Assembly: GCF_024600715.1 (NCBI RefSeq)
Contig: NZ_CP102332.1
Span: 6,076,001-6,140,000, forward strand
Direction of reading: 5' to 3'
DNA from: Streptomyces changanensis
GTDB taxonomy: Bacteria; Actinomycetota; Actinomycetes; Streptomycetales; Streptomycetaceae
DNA length: 64,000 bases
The notes beneath the pieces were generated by a model that saw only the letters and a list, made by a program, of their open reading frames with translations, made no database searches and had not been told where the DNA came from. Shown here in pieces: positions 37,686 to 46,665 of the stretch (the stretch's first letter is position 1; the number at the start of each line of letters is the position of its first letter). The position numbers and the translations under genes are program-made.

Positions 37686-39011
37686 TCAGGCGGCGTGCGC
37701 CGGTGTGTCGTCGGTGGCCGGTCGGGTGTACACGGTCATGGGGATCGCCACCGCGCAGACGACGCAGCCGGCGAGCACCAGGACCGGACGGGGGCCGAAA
37801 TGGCTGCCGATGACACCGGCCAGGGCGGAGCCCACCGGCAGGCAGCCGAAGGCGATCAGCCGGTACGCCGACGTGACCCGGCCCAGGAGGTGCTGCGGGA
37901 CCGTGCGCTGCCGGTACGACACGGTGACGACGTTGATCAGGATGAGCAGGCCGGTGAACCCCAGCCCGACGCCGAGCACGGCCACCGTGGGGCGCAGCCC
38001 CGGCAGGAGGAAGCCGACGGCCATCCCCGCGAGCCCCAGCGCCATGCTGGGGCGCGCCCCCAGGCGGCCGATGGCGGTGGCGGACAGCAGCCCGACGACG
38101 AGGCCACTGACGCCCGCGACCATCAGCAGGGACCCGTACGACGCGCTGCTCAGCCCCAACGGGCCGGGCGGCAGGGCCAGTACGGGCAGCGCGGCGTAGA
38201 CCGCGGCCCAGGCGAGGTTCAGGGCGCCCACGCCCAGGGCGTAGACGAACAGGGTGCGGTTGCCGACGAGGAAGCGCAGCCCGGTGCGGATGTCGGTGAT
38301 GATGCCGGGCCGCCCGGCAGCGGAGGCGTCGCCCCGGGACCCCGGAGCGCCCGGCGTGCCCGGGGCGTCCGGGGCGGTCGGGGCGTCCGGGGCGGTCGGG
38401 GTGGTCTTCCCGGAGGCGGGCAGGGCCAGGAGCGCCAGGACGGTGGCGAGGTAGAGCAGGGCGGTGGCGCCGAAGGCCAGACCGGCGGACAGGCCGAGCA
38501 GGATGCCGCCGAGGGGCGGGCCGGCCATCTGGTTGGTGGTGATCTCGGCGGCCTGCAGCCGCGAGTTGGCGCGTTCCAGCTGGTCCGGCGCGACCAGGCC
38601 GGGGGTCGTGGTGTGGAACGCCGTGTCGAAGATCGTCTCCCCGATGCCGAGGAGGAACGCGGCCGTGGCGAGTACGGCGATGTCGGCCCGGCCGAGCGCC
38701 AGTAAGAGCGCCGTGGTGCCGAGGACGACGACGCGCCCGCTGTTCACGATCCGCATGAGCCGGCGCTCGTCGCACCGGTCGACGAGGAGGCCGGAGAAGA
38801 GCGCGAAGACCAGCCACGGGGCCCGCGACATGGCCGCGACCAGGGCCACCCCGCCCGCACCGCCGCCGAGGTGGACGGCGGTGACGGGCAGGGCGACCTG
38901 GTAGATGCCGTCGGCCAGGTTCGAGCCCGCGCACGCGTGCCAGAGCCAGACGAAGGGGCGTCCGAGGGGGGTGGGCGGCCGGGTGCCGGACGCCACGGGG
39001 GTAGCGGTCAT
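37686..39011 (-). CDS. MFS exporter of the biosynthetic cluster
   Basis: 441 residues, 12 predicted membrane segments of the enterobactin-exporter/MFS_3 type (FVWLWHACAGSNLADGIYQV at TM1, LVDRCDERRLMRIVN loop, LLLGIGETIFDTAFHTTTPG in TM4). A Pro/Asp/Ala-rich repeat (TAPDAPTAPDAPGTPGAPG) lies in the central cytoplasmic loop. Such transporters usually export the cluster's product. A TTA leucine codon at 38705-38703, rare in Streptomyces, makes translation depend on the bldA tRNA. Within the minus-strand set, 48 bp separate it from the acyl-CoA dehydrogenase. Confidence 0.87.
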   Translation of the reverse strand: MTATPVASGTRPPTPLGRPFVWLWHACAGSNLADGIYQVALPVTAVHLGGGAGGVALVAAMSRAPWLVFALFSGLLVDRCDERRLMRIVNSGRVVVLGTTALLLALGRADIAVLATAAFLLGIGETIFDTAFHTTTPGLVAPDQLERANSRLQAAEITTNQMAGPPLGGILLGLSAGLAFGATALLYLATVLALLALPASGKTTPTAPDAPTAPDAPGTPGAPGSRGDASAAGRPGIITDIRTGLRFLVGNRTLFVYALGVGALNLAWAAVYAALPVLALPPGPLGLSSASYGSLLMVAGVSGLVVGLLSATAIGRLGARPSMALGLAGMAVGFLLPGLRPTVAVLGVGLGFTGLLILINVVTVSYRQRTVPQHLLGRVTSAYRLIAFGCLPVGSALAGVIGSHFGPRPVLVLAGCVVCAVAIPMTVYTRPATDDTPAHAA

Positions 39012-39059
39012 CAGGTCCTCGTTCGGTTCGCGTACGCGGGGTGCATGGGTGAACCGCCG

Positions 39060-40259
39060 TCAGCCCCTGTGGTGCGCCAACATCTGGTTGAGGATGTTCT
39101 TGCGCTGCATCTCGGTGGTTCCCCCGGCGATAAGGGTGCCCAGCGCGTCCTGGACGATGCGGGTCAACGGGCCGCGCTCGTAACCGGCGTGGCCGTGCAG
39201 GCGCATCAGGTTCTGGGCGGCCTCGACCAGGCCCTCGGAGCCGGTCAGCTTCGCCACCGAACAGCGCAGGGACGCCTCCGGGTCGCCGGCGACCAGCGCC
39301 TCGATGCCGGCCATCGCCGTCGCCCGGGCGACCTCGATGGTGATGCGGATGTCGGTGAGGCGCCCCTGGACGTACTGGTGCTCCAGGATCGGCTGGCCGA
39401 ACGCCTCGCGCCGCCGCGTGAAGGAGATCACCTCGTCGAGCCGCGGCTCCAGGAAGGCCGCGGCGACGAGACCGTACAGGGCGCGGTCGAAGCTGATGAT
39501 GTCGTACAGGGTGCGCAGCCCCTCGCCGGGCGCGCCCAGCACGGCACCCTCCGGCAGCGCGACGTCCTCCAGGTGGATGGCGCCCGTGGGACTGGTCCGC
39601 AGCCCGAAGAGCTCCTCGGCGGGGCCGCGCCGGACGCCCGGGCTGTGCAGGTTCACCAGGAACAGGGTGATGTCGCGGCGGCCGAGCTCGGGCACGCGGC
39701 CGAGGATGAGCGCCCGGTCGGCGACGGGCGCGTTCGTGATGTGGTCCTTCAGACCGGTCAGGCTCCACCCCTCGGGGGTGCGCACGGCGGTGGTCCGCGT
39801 GCGGGCCACGTCGGACCCGCCGTGCGGCTCGGTGAGGGCGGTCGCGCCGACGGCACCCTTCATCAGGGACGGCAGGACCGTGCGGTGGTGGTACTCGCCG
39901 CCGTGCTCGACCAGGGCGCGCACCAGGCCGGCGTGGGCGATCAGGGAGAGGACGAAACCGAGGTCGTCGCCCTCGCGGGCGATGTCGGCGATGCGCTCGG
40001 CCAGGTCGCGCCACGTGCCCCCGACACCGCCGAGGTGCTCGGGGACGCCGACGCGCCACAGGCCGCGGTCCGCCAGGCGCTGCCAGGACAGGCGGTCGAG
40101 GATCTCGGCCCGGTAGGCGCCGTCGGCGCGCGGGGCGATGTGCGTGCGGGCGAACTCGGCGAAGCCCGGGTCGTGCGGGAGCTCCCCCCGCCCGCCCCCG
40201 GGCTCCTCCAGGTGGAGCGGGCCGGTGGGGGTGGACGAGGTGATGACGGGTGCGGTCAC
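39060..40259 (-). CDS. Acyl-CoA dehydrogenase-type flavoenzyme
   Basis: 399 residues from a GTG at 40259. Standard three-domain fold: N-terminal helices, central beta domain with ATALTEPHGGSDVARTRTTA (FAD/substrate strand), C-terminal helices with RREAFGQPILEHQYVQGRLT and LHGHAGYERGPLTRIVQDAL, GTTEMQRKNILNQML at the end. The usual catalytic Glu position near ERG is consistent. It would desaturate an acyl-thioester alpha,beta to the carbonyl, or act as an oxidase/hydroxylase as some cluster homologues do. A 246-bp gap without genes separates it from the KAS III gene. Confidence 0.9.
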   Translation of the reverse strand: MTAPVITSSTPTGPLHLEEPGGGRGELPHDPGFAEFARTHIAPRADGAYRAEILDRLSWQRLADRGLWRVGVPEHLGGVGGTWRDLAERIADIAREGDDLGFVLSLIAHAGLVRALVEHGGEYHHRTVLPSLMKGAVGATALTEPHGGSDVARTRTTAVRTPEGWSLTGLKDHITNAPVADRALILGRVPELGRRDITLFLVNLHSPGVRRGPAEELFGLRTSPTGAIHLEDVALPEGAVLGAPGEGLRTLYDIISFDRALYGLVAAAFLEPRLDEVISFTRRREAFGQPILEHQYVQGRLTDIRITIEVARATAMAGIEALVAGDPEASLRCSVAKLTGSEGLVEAAQNLMRLHGHAGYERGPLTRIVQDALGTLIAGGTTEMQRKNILNQMLAHHRG

Positions 40260-40505
40260 GTGAGGGTTCTCCTGGCTCTCGGACGGGGTGGCTGGACGGG
40301 GTGACCGGTGCCGGCGCGGAGCCGCGGGGCACCGTGTGGGCGGGTCGGCGGGGCGTACATGACGTGTGTGGCGTAGGCGACGTACATGGCGTGGGTGACG
40401 TGCGCGCCCTGCGCGCCGGGGTGAGGGCGGTCGCGAGGCCGTGCGCGCGGGGGCCGCCGGGGTGCGGCCGGTCGGTGGCGGCGCGGCGGGACGGGGAAGG
40501 GGCGG

Positions 40506-41489
40506 TCAGTACCAGCGCAGGACGAGCGCGCCCGCCGTCATGCCCCCGCCCACCGCGGCCAGCACGACGACGTCACCGCGCCGGATGCGGCCCGCGGCGT
40601 GCGCCTCGGCCAGGGTGATGGGCACCGAGGCGGCGGCGGTGTTGCCGTAGCGCTCGACGGTGGTCGGGATCCGGTCCAGCGGGATGCCGGCCCGGGTGGC
40701 GCACTCCTCGATCAGCCGGGCGTTGGCCTGGTGGGTGACGAGGACGTCCACGTCGCCGACGTCGAGTCCCGCCGAGGCGAGCGCGCCCTTGACGACGCGG
40801 GGGACGGCCTGGGTGGCGAAGTTCCACACCCGGCGCCCGTCCATGTGGAAGTAGTGGCGCCGCTCCCGCACGGTGCGCGCGTCCGCGGGCTCGGTGGCGC
40901 CTCCCGCCGGGACGCCGACGACGTCCAGCTGGGTGCTGTCGGCGATCAGGTCGCAGCCGAGGACGCCGTAGCCGTCGGGGACGTGCCCGAGGACGGCGGC
41001 GCCCGCGCCGTCACCGAAGAAGACGCAGGTGCCGCGGTCCTCGTAGTCGAGGATCCGGCTGTACGTCTCGCAGCCGACCACCATGACGCGGCGGTGCTGG
41101 GGGAAGCTCCCCATCAGCCCGGCGGCGGTGGCGGCCGCGTAGACGAAGCCGCTGCACACCGCGCCGACGTCGAAGGCCGGCACCTGGGTCAGCCCCAGTT
41201 TGGCGTGGATGTGGCAGGCGGTGGACGGCTGGATCCGGTCGGGCGAACTGGTGGCGACGACCAGCGCGTCCACCTGGTCCGCCGTCAGGCCGCCGTTGTG
41301 GAGAGCGGCCACCGCCGCCCGGTGCCCCAGGTCGGAGGTCGTCTGGTCCGGCCGGGCGCGGCGGCGCTGCCGGATGCCGGTGCGGGAGGTCACCCAGGCG
41401 TCGGAGGTGTCCACAGTCCGGGCGAGGTCGTCGTTGGTGACGACCTGGTCGGGCAGGTACGAGCCGGTGGCGAGGATGCCAATGGCCAT
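40506..41489 (-). CDS. 3-oxoacyl-ACP synthase III (KAS III) homologue
   Basis: 327 residues. Thiolase fold with Cys in DVGAVCSGFVYAAA, His in VLVTHQANARLI and Asn in ERYGNTAAASVPITL, the complete FabH triad. GDGAGAAVLG and the C-terminal AVGGGMTAGALVLRWY are also standard. No acyl carrier protein or malonyl transferase lies beside it, so it could condense CoA or carrier-bound starter with malonyl units from primary metabolism, or work as an acyltransferase as several secondary KAS III do. 17 bp separates it from the aminotransferase gene. Confidence 0.93.
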   Translation of the reverse strand: MAIGILATGSYLPDQVVTNDDLARTVDTSDAWVTSRTGIRQRRRARPDQTTSDLGHRAAVAALHNGGLTADQVDALVVATSSPDRIQPSTACHIHAKLGLTQVPAFDVGAVCSGFVYAAATAAGLMGSFPQHRRVMVVGCETYSRILDYEDRGTCVFFGDGAGAAVLGHVPDGYGVLGCDLIADSTQLDVVGVPAGGATEPADARTVRERRHYFHMDGRRVWNFATQAVPRVVKGALASAGLDVGDVDVLVTHQANARLIEECATRAGIPLDRIPTTVERYGNTAAASVPITLAEAHAAGRIRRGDVVVLAAVGGGMTAGALVLRWY

Positions 41490-41506
41490 CGGTCTGCTCC
41501 TTGGGG

Positions 41507-42844
41507 TCAGGCTGCCTGTCGACGGCGGGAGGCGAGCACGTCGTCGTAGGCGGCGGTGAAGCGTTCCAGCACCTCGTCGACCTGGCCGGGCGTGATGATC
41601 AGCGGCGGCGCGAAGACGACGGTGTCGCCCATGGCCCGCAGCAGCAGACCGCGCTGCTTCGCCGCCTCCAGGACCTCCTGGCCCAGCCGACCGGGCTCCG
41701 CGCCGGCCTGCTCCGGGTCGAACTGCACCCCGCCGAGCAGACCGTAGTGGCGCACGTCGCGGACCAGTTCCGCCCCGCGGAACTTCTCCAGCCCCCGCGC
41801 CAGGTGGGGGGCCACCTCGCACACGTGACCGGGGATGTCCCGCTCGCGCACGATGGCCAGGGTCTCGCGGGCCACGGCGGCGGCCACGGGGTGGCCCGAG
41901 TAGGTGAAGCCGTGCCCGAAGGTGCCGATCTGCCGGCTCCCCTCGGCCAGGACCTCGCTGACCCGCTCGCCGACCAGAGTCGCGGAGATGGGCAGGTAGG
42001 AGGAGGACAGGCCCTTGGCGCTGGTGATGATGTCGGGGCGCAGCCCCAGGGCCGTGGTGGCGAACATCTGCCCGGTGCGGCCGTAGCCGGTGATGACCTC
42101 GTCGGCGATGAACAGGATGCCGTGGCGGTCGAGAACCTCCTGGATCCGGGCGAAGTACCCGGCCGGGGGGATGATGAGCCCGCCGGCGCCGAGGATCGGC
42201 TCGGAGATGAAGGCGGCGACGGTCTCGGGCCCGGTCTCCAGGACGAGGTTCTCGAAGTCCCGGACGAGCCAGTCGACCTGCTCCTCCTCGCTCATGCCGC
42301 GCGAGGCCGGGTGCAGCGGGTCGGGGCAGTGGGCCGAGAGGAAGTCGTCGCCGGCCAGCCCGAAGCCGTGGTGGATGTGGGACAGGCCGGTGGCCGAGCC
42401 GGCGGCCAGGGTGGTGCCGTGGTACCCGCAGTGGTGCGAGATGATCTTGCGGCGCTCCGGGCGGCCCTGGGCCCAGTGGTAGTAGCGGGCGAACTTGATG
42501 GCGCTGTCGTTCGCGTCGGAGCCGGAGTTGCCGAAGAAGACCCGGCCCATCGGTATCGGGGAGATCTCCGCGACGTCGGCTGCCAGGGCGAGCGCGACGT
42601 CGTTGGTGCGGTGGTTGAACGAACCGTAGAACGGCAGCCGGTTCATCTGCTCCGTGGCAGCCCGTACCAGGCGGGGTTCGCTGTAGCCGAGGGTCACGCT
42701 CCACAGGCCGGCGACACCGTCGACGTACCAGCGGCCCTCGGCGTCGCGGACCTCGATGCCGGAGCCTTCGGTGATGACGTGCGGTGGCGTGTCCAGGTAG
42801 AGGGGGGTGTGGGGTTCGAGCATGCGGGTGGGTGCAGTGGACAT
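41507..42844 (-). CDS. Class III (omega-type) aminotransferase
   Basis: 445 residues. PLP enzyme of fold type [19 protein letters not shown] (phosphate loop), [52 protein letters not shown] (the Asp that binds the pyridine N) and the Schiff-base Lys in [16 protein letters not shown]. The best analogy is with beta-alanine/GABA-type pyruvate aminotransferases, so it probably sets or removes an omega-amino group in the cluster's product. The gene sits between the KAS III and SDR genes. Confidence 0.93.
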   Translation of the reverse strand: MSTAPTRMLEPHTPLYLDTPPHVITEGSGIEVRDAEGRWYVDGVAGLWSVTLGYSEPRLVRAATEQMNRLPFYGSFNHRTNDVALALAADVAEISPIPMGRVFFGNSGSDANDSAIKFARYYHWAQGRPERRKIISHHCGYHGTTLAAGSATGLSHIHHGFGLAGDDFLSAHCPDPLHPASRGMSEEEQVDWLVRDFENLVLETGPETVAAFISEPILGAGGLIIPPAGYFARIQEVLDRHGILFIADEVITGYGRTGQMFATTALGLRPDIITSAKGLSSSYLPISATLVGERVSEVLAEGSRQIGTFGHGFTYSGHPVAAAVARETLAIVRERDIPGHVCEVAPHLARGLEKFRGAELVRDVRHYGLLGGVQFDPEQAGAEPGRLGQEVLEAAKQRGLLLRAMGDTVVFAPPLIITPGQVDEVLERFTAAYDDVLASRRRQAA

Positions 42845-42874
42845 GATGGCTTCTTCCCGTGCGCGGGGCGGGGC

Positions 42875-43612
42875 TCAGCGGCCGCCGCCCACCTCGAGGA
42901 CGGACCCGGTGATGTAGGAGGCGGCCGGGGAGAGCAGGAAGACCACGGCCTCCGCGACCTCCTCCGGGGTGCCGATGCGACCCATGGGCACGGTCGCCTT
43001 GAGACGTTCGGGGCGGTCCGGGACCCCGTTGGCCTGGTGCAGTCCGGTGTGGATCAACCCGGGGGCGACGGCGTTGATCCGTACGCCGTCGGCCGCCGCC
43101 TCCTGGGCGGCGCCCCAGGTGTGGGCGTTCACGGCGGCCTTCAGAGCGGCGTAGTGGACCCATTCGCCGCCACCGCCGGTACGGGCGCCGGTGGAGGAGA
43201 TGTTGACGACGCAGCCCCCGGGACCGCCGCGGCTGAGGGCCATCGCCCGCAGCGCCTCCCGCGTGCACAGCACCACGCTGCGCAGTACGGCGCGGTAGGC
43301 GGTGTCGAGCCGGCCGACGTCCAGGTCGATCACCCGGCCCAGACCGCCGGTGACCCCGGCGTTGTTGACGACGGCGCTGAGCGGGCCGAGCTTGTCCGTG
43401 GCGGTCGCGAAGAGCCGCACCACCTCGTCCTCCTCGGTGACGTCGGCCCGGAGGGCGAGCGCCTCGACGCCCGCCTCCCGCACGTCCCGTACGACCTGTT
43501 CGGCGCCGGCGGCGCTGGTCCGGTAGTTGACGCACACCGGTCGTCCCAGCGCCGCCGCGCGGCGGGCGATGGCGGCACCGATGCCCTGGCCACCGCCGGT
43601 GACGATGATCAT
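42875..43612 (-). CDS. Short-chain dehydrogenase/reductase (FabG-like)
   Basis: 245 residues. NAD(P)-binding TGGGQGIGAAIARRAA at the N-terminus, VVNNAGVTG, catalytic Ser in NISSTGARTGGG, and the Y-x3-K in HYAALKAAVNAHTWG; family-typical APGLIHTGL and C-terminal ITGSVLEVGGGR. Probably reduces a beta-keto acyl intermediate, consistent with the KAS III beside it. It begins 5 bp after the stop of the oxygenase gene, so these are co-translated or nearly so. Confidence 0.93.
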   Translation of the reverse strand: MIIVTGGGQGIGAAIARRAAALGRPVCVNYRTSAAGAEQVVRDVREAGVEALALRADVTEEDEVVRLFATATDKLGPLSAVVNNAGVTGGLGRVIDLDVGRLDTAYRAVLRSVVLCTREALRAMALSRGGPGGCVVNISSTGARTGGGGEWVHYAALKAAVNAHTWGAAQEAAADGVRINAVAPGLIHTGLHQANGVPDRPERLKATVPMGRIGTPEEVAEAVVFLLSPAASYITGSVLEVGGGR

Positions 43613-43616
43613 GCGG

Positions 43617-44615
43617 TCAGCCGTTGACGACGCCGTAGCGGTCGCCGAGGAAGAACTCCTCGAACGCCTGACGGGTGTAGACGTTGTGGGTCTTCAGGAG
43701 CCAGCGCTGCTTGAGCCCCTCGACGTCGTGGATCGCGTGCACCTCGCGCCCGTGGATCACGTGCCGGTTGGAGAAGGTGACCGAGTCGCCCGGCTTGGAC
43801 ACGCGCATCCGCTTGCGGGAGTGCAGCGCGGCGACGAACCGGTCCAGGACCTGCTGCGCCTCCTCGTCCAGCCCGCGCGTGCGCCCCTCGAAGACCCGCG
43901 CGCCCTCGTCGCCGCTGAGGACGGCGTGGTCCTCGGCCCGCCGGCCCTCCAGGAGGTTGCCCTCCCGGGTCGACACGTCGTCGAAGGGCGTGTAGAAGCG
44001 CCGCTGCGCCAGGATCTCGCGGTCCGTGTCGCTCAGCTCCTCCAGGGCGTGGGCGGTGACCGTGAACGTGGAGTACACCTCGTTGGTCGGGGTGTCCCGG
44101 AGCGTCAGCGTGTTGACGAAGTCGGGGCTGACGAAGTGGTTGGTGAAGTCGCGGTGGAACTTCAGCGTGCCGAGGGTCTTCTGCGACTGGGTGTCGAACA
44201 TCGACTCCTTGGGGTAGATGTCGTGGAAGAAGTCACCGCCGTTGACGCTGAGGTGGCCGATGATCTCGGTGCCCGTGAGGACGGCGTAGGCGGCCAGGAA
44301 CCCCTCGGCCACGAACGTCTTCTTCAGGCGGTACTTCTCCTGTACGGGGTCGGCCGAGCCGAACCTCGGCAGGTCGAGGTCGATGGGCGCGTTGCCGATC
44401 ACGACGAGCGGGCGCTCGGCGAAGTCACGCAGCATCGACATCTCGCAGAAGTCCGTGAACCTGCTGCCGAGCCGCTGGTCGCGGTGGAGCCGGGTCATGT
44501 CGGAGACGTAGGAGTCGAAGTCGCTGTACGGGCTGGTGGCGATGTCGGTGAGCACCGCCCGCAGCGCGTCACGCTCGGCGTCGGTGAAGACGAAGTCGTA
44601 CTCGATCTGCTGCAT
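43617..44615 (-). CDS. Fe(II)/2-oxoglutarate oxygenase, clavaminate-synthase/TauD type
   Basis: 332 residues from the ATG at 44615 with GGAAGGAC just upstream; a longer in-frame extension lacks a ribosome site. TauD/CAS-type double-stranded beta-helix: first ligands H-x-D in LKFHRDFTNHF, distal His in NRHVIHGREVHAIHD, and the Arg that holds 2-oxoglutarate in GLKQRWLLKTHN. The first 100 residues (DFVFTDAERDALRAVLTDIA, RFTDFCEMSMLRDF) match amino-acid hydroxylases of this group. It probably hydroxylates or desaturates an amino-acid-like intermediate in the cluster. Confidence 0.88.
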   Translation of the reverse strand: MQQIEYDFVFTDAERDALRAVLTDIATSPYSDFDSYVSDMTRLHRDQRLGSRFTDFCEMSMLRDFAERPLVVIGNAPIDLDLPRFGSADPVQEKYRLKKTFVAEGFLAAYAVLTGTEIIGHLSVNGGDFFHDIYPKESMFDTQSQKTLGTLKFHRDFTNHFVSPDFVNTLTLRDTPTNEVYSTFTVTAHALEELSDTDREILAQRRFYTPFDDVSTREGNLLEGRRAEDHAVLSGDEGARVFEGRTRGLDEEAQQVLDRFVAALHSRKRMRVSKPGDSVTFSNRHVIHGREVHAIHDVEGLKQRWLLKTHNVYTRQAFEEFFLGDRYGVVNG

Positions 44616-45155
44616 GGTGCGTCCTTCCATGAGGGCGTGAGGGTGTCCGGCCGTGGGGCCGTGGATGCGGGATGGGGCCAGGGAGAGGGGCCGCACCGGC
44701 ACCGCGCCCGCGCCGGCACCCGCACTCGGCGGGCAGGACGGGTGGACGGGCGGCGGAGGGTGCGGCGGGGTTCGGCCGCGGGGCGTCCCGGGGGCGCCGG
44801 CGGTCGCGGCCGTGCGAGGACGCCGCTCGTACCCGGCCGGGGTGACGAGGGTCGTACCCGGCCGGATGGTGACGGCGTGCGGTGACGGGGGTGGACGGGG
44901 GGTGACCGGCCGACCGTGGGAATCGGCGGGCCGCGGGTACCGGCGTGCACCGGTGGAACCGGACACCGGCCGGCCGCAGAGCCCGGCCGGCACGGATGAC
45001 GGACCGTGCCGTGCGGTGGCGTCGGCCGTACGGTGCCGCCTCCCGTCACGCTGACGGGACGTCGGCCGGTCCCGGGCCGTCCGGTGGCTCCCGGCCGCCC
45101 GGCGCGGCGTGTGCCGAGCCGCGGGGGGCCCGCCGTCGGCGGCGGTGCGCGGGGG
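44616..45155. promoter_or_regulatory. 540-bp intergenic region in the cluster, with a direct repeat
   Basis: No gene recognised. It holds a 13-bp direct repeat CGTACCCGGCCGG at 44828-44840 and 44853-44865, start to start 25 bp. A promoter for the oxygenase operon is expected here, and the repeat could be a regulator site, but I see no defined -10/-35. Confidence 0.35.
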
Positions 45156-46385
45156 TCAGTCGGTGATGACGGCCGTGTGGGAGTCGAGGACCTCCAGGTC
45201 GCGGCGGAGCGTGTCGAAGTCGTCGTTCCAGAGCAGGACGCTCGCGGCGAAGTCACGGATGTCCTGCGGGGCGGAGGTCGTCTGACCGACCTCCACGTTC
45301 CACTGCCAGTGGTGGTCACTGCGCAGTCGCGCGCGGTCCAGGCGGGAGACGCGCCCCTCGGCCTTGGGGAAGTACACCCAGGCCGCGTGGGGCCCCTCGG
45401 TCCTGCTGCCGGGCAGGCCCTCGCCCCGCTGCAGGCGGAAGTGCGCCTCCTCGATGTCCAGGCCCCAGCGGATCCGGCTCGTGGAGGGCACGAGCGCGGC
45501 CGGGGCCCGTGCGGCGATCTCCAGGAACACCAGGCTGCCGTCGGGCCGTTGGTAGATCTCGTGGTGGTAGGCGCCGTTGCGGGGCTTGTCCGCCAGGGCG
45601 TCGAGGACGCGGCGGTTGAACTCCAGCAGGGACGGACGGGCCGGGTGGTCGTCGGGGAGGGTGTGGCTCGCGCACACCCGGCCGTCGACGTACTCGTAGC
45701 AGGGGTGGAGGTAGGCGTTCGCCTCCGCGTGCACGATCTCGCCGTCCTGGACGGCGGTGTCCACGTGGTACAGGGTGCCCCGCAGGAACTCGTCGACCTC
45801 GAACCGGCGCGACCCGGCCTCCTCGGCCCACGCCCGGAGCTCCGCGGCGTCGTCCAGCCGCCGGGCGCCCACGCTGCCGGACTCGTCCAGCGGTTTCACG
45901 AACATCGGCCAACCGAGGGCCTCCTCCAGCGCGGCGACGTACCCGTCGGGATCGTCGCGGTGGGCGGCGGCGTCCCACTCGCGGTGCGCCGGCAGGGCGA
46001 TGCCGGCCGACCGCAGCGCCTCCTTCATGGCGATCTTGTTCGTGAACGGTGCGAGCCGTGCGGGCTCGTCACCCACCAGTCCGAGCCGTGCGCGCACCTC
46101 GGCGACGACCCCGAGGGAGTACTCGTCGTGGCACAGCAGGGCCACGTCGTCCCGGTCCGCCCCGGGCAGGTCGGCCCGCATCCCCTCCACGCACGCCGCG
46201 AGGGAGTCGACGGTGAACTCCTCCAGTACGGCCGTCTTCGAGAAGACGTCGGCGCGGCCGCGCTTGAGGAGCTTCTGGTGCTGTGCCGGGCTGGTGACCA
46301 GCCAGGTGCGGCGGTGCGGGCGGCTCAGGACGGCGGGGTCGATCCGGAAGGACGCGACGTCCTGCACGACGATGTCAGTCCGCAC
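45156..46385 (-). CDS. ATP-grasp carboxylate-amine ligase
   Basis: 409 residues from a GTG at 46385. ATP-grasp fold: pre-ATP domain, then LAPFTNKIAMKEALRSAGI (the helix with the conserved N-K), ALGWPMFVKPLDESGSVGAR (phosphate loop with Lys), RRFEVDEFLRGTLYHVDTAV, and the metal-binding LVFLEIAARAPAALV (Glu, then Arg in the A-R-A-P stretch). This matches family members that join an amino acid or peptide to a carboxylate via acyl-phosphate. A small peptide gene ends only 3 bp before its start, which raises the possibility that the substrate is encoded there. It is the likely amide-forming step of the cluster. Confidence 0.88.
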   Translation of the reverse strand: MRTDIVVQDVASFRIDPAVLSRPHRRTWLVTSPAQHQKLLKRGRADVFSKTAVLEEFTVDSLAACVEGMRADLPGADRDDVALLCHDEYSLGVVAEVRARLGLVGDEPARLAPFTNKIAMKEALRSAGIALPAHREWDAAAHRDDPDGYVAALEEALGWPMFVKPLDESGSVGARRLDDAAELRAWAEEAGSRRFEVDEFLRGTLYHVDTAVQDGEIVHAEANAYLHPCYEYVDGRVCASHTLPDDHPARPSLLEFNRRVLDALADKPRNGAYHHEIYQRPDGSLVFLEIAARAPAALVPSTSRIRWGLDIEEAHFRLQRGEGLPGSRTEGPHAAWVYFPKAEGRVSRLDRARLRSDHHWQWNVEVGQTTSAPQDIRDFAASVLLWNDDFDTLRRDLEVLDSHTAVITD

Positions 46386-46388
46386 GTC

Positions 46389-46547
46389 TCAGCCCTCACG
46401 CAGCGGGACGAAGTCCCATATGTTGCCCTGGCGGACGACCGTCGGCGCCGACTCCGACGACTGCGCCGACGCGGGCGCCGGGGAGTCGACCAGGACCACT
46501 CCGGCCGTCACCACGGCGATGGCCCATGCGGCCGTTGACCGTTCCAT
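46389..46547 (-). CDS. 52-residue secreted-type peptide upstream of the ATP-grasp gene
   Basis: ATG at 46547, preceded by GAAGGGGAAC. The N-terminal half is a signal-like hydrophobic stretch (AAWAIAVVTAGVVLV) ending in an A-S-A site at about residue 28. The rest is QSSESAPTVVRQ and then a hydrophobic C-terminal end GNIWDFVPLREG. The stop is separated by 3 bp from the GTG of the ligase, so the two are made together. I do not recognise a family. It could be a ribosomal precursor for the ligase, a small secreted factor or a chance ORF; its coupling, ribosome site and clean C-terminus favour a real gene. Too short to be picked up by size-limited ORF lists. Confidence 0.55.
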   Translation of the reverse strand: MERSTAAWAIAVVTAGVVLVDSPAPASAQSSESAPTVVRQGNIWDFVPLREG

Positions 46548-46665
46548 CTAGTTCCCCTTCATCACACATCGATCCGGGCAAGCAGACGGCTATCCGGATA
46601 CGCCTGGGGCATGCTCAGCTTCGTGTGACAGGAAGTGGTCAGACCACTACTGGACAGGGGAAGGC
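46548..46665. promoter_or_regulatory. Divergent control region, peptide operon / LuxR regulator
   Basis: 118 bp between divergent starts. Contains the palindromes TATCCGGATA (46591-46600) and GTGGTCAGACCAC (46635-46647), and CACAC/GTGTG arms at 46564-46568 and 46624-46628. These are candidate binding sites for the adjacent LuxR-type protein. AT content is higher than in the flanking genes. Confidence 0.45.

Noticed and set aside
46396..46581. 61-codon minus-strand ORF over the peptide gene
   Set aside because: Out of frame with the 52-residue peptide, no ribosome site, and no coupling to the ligase start.
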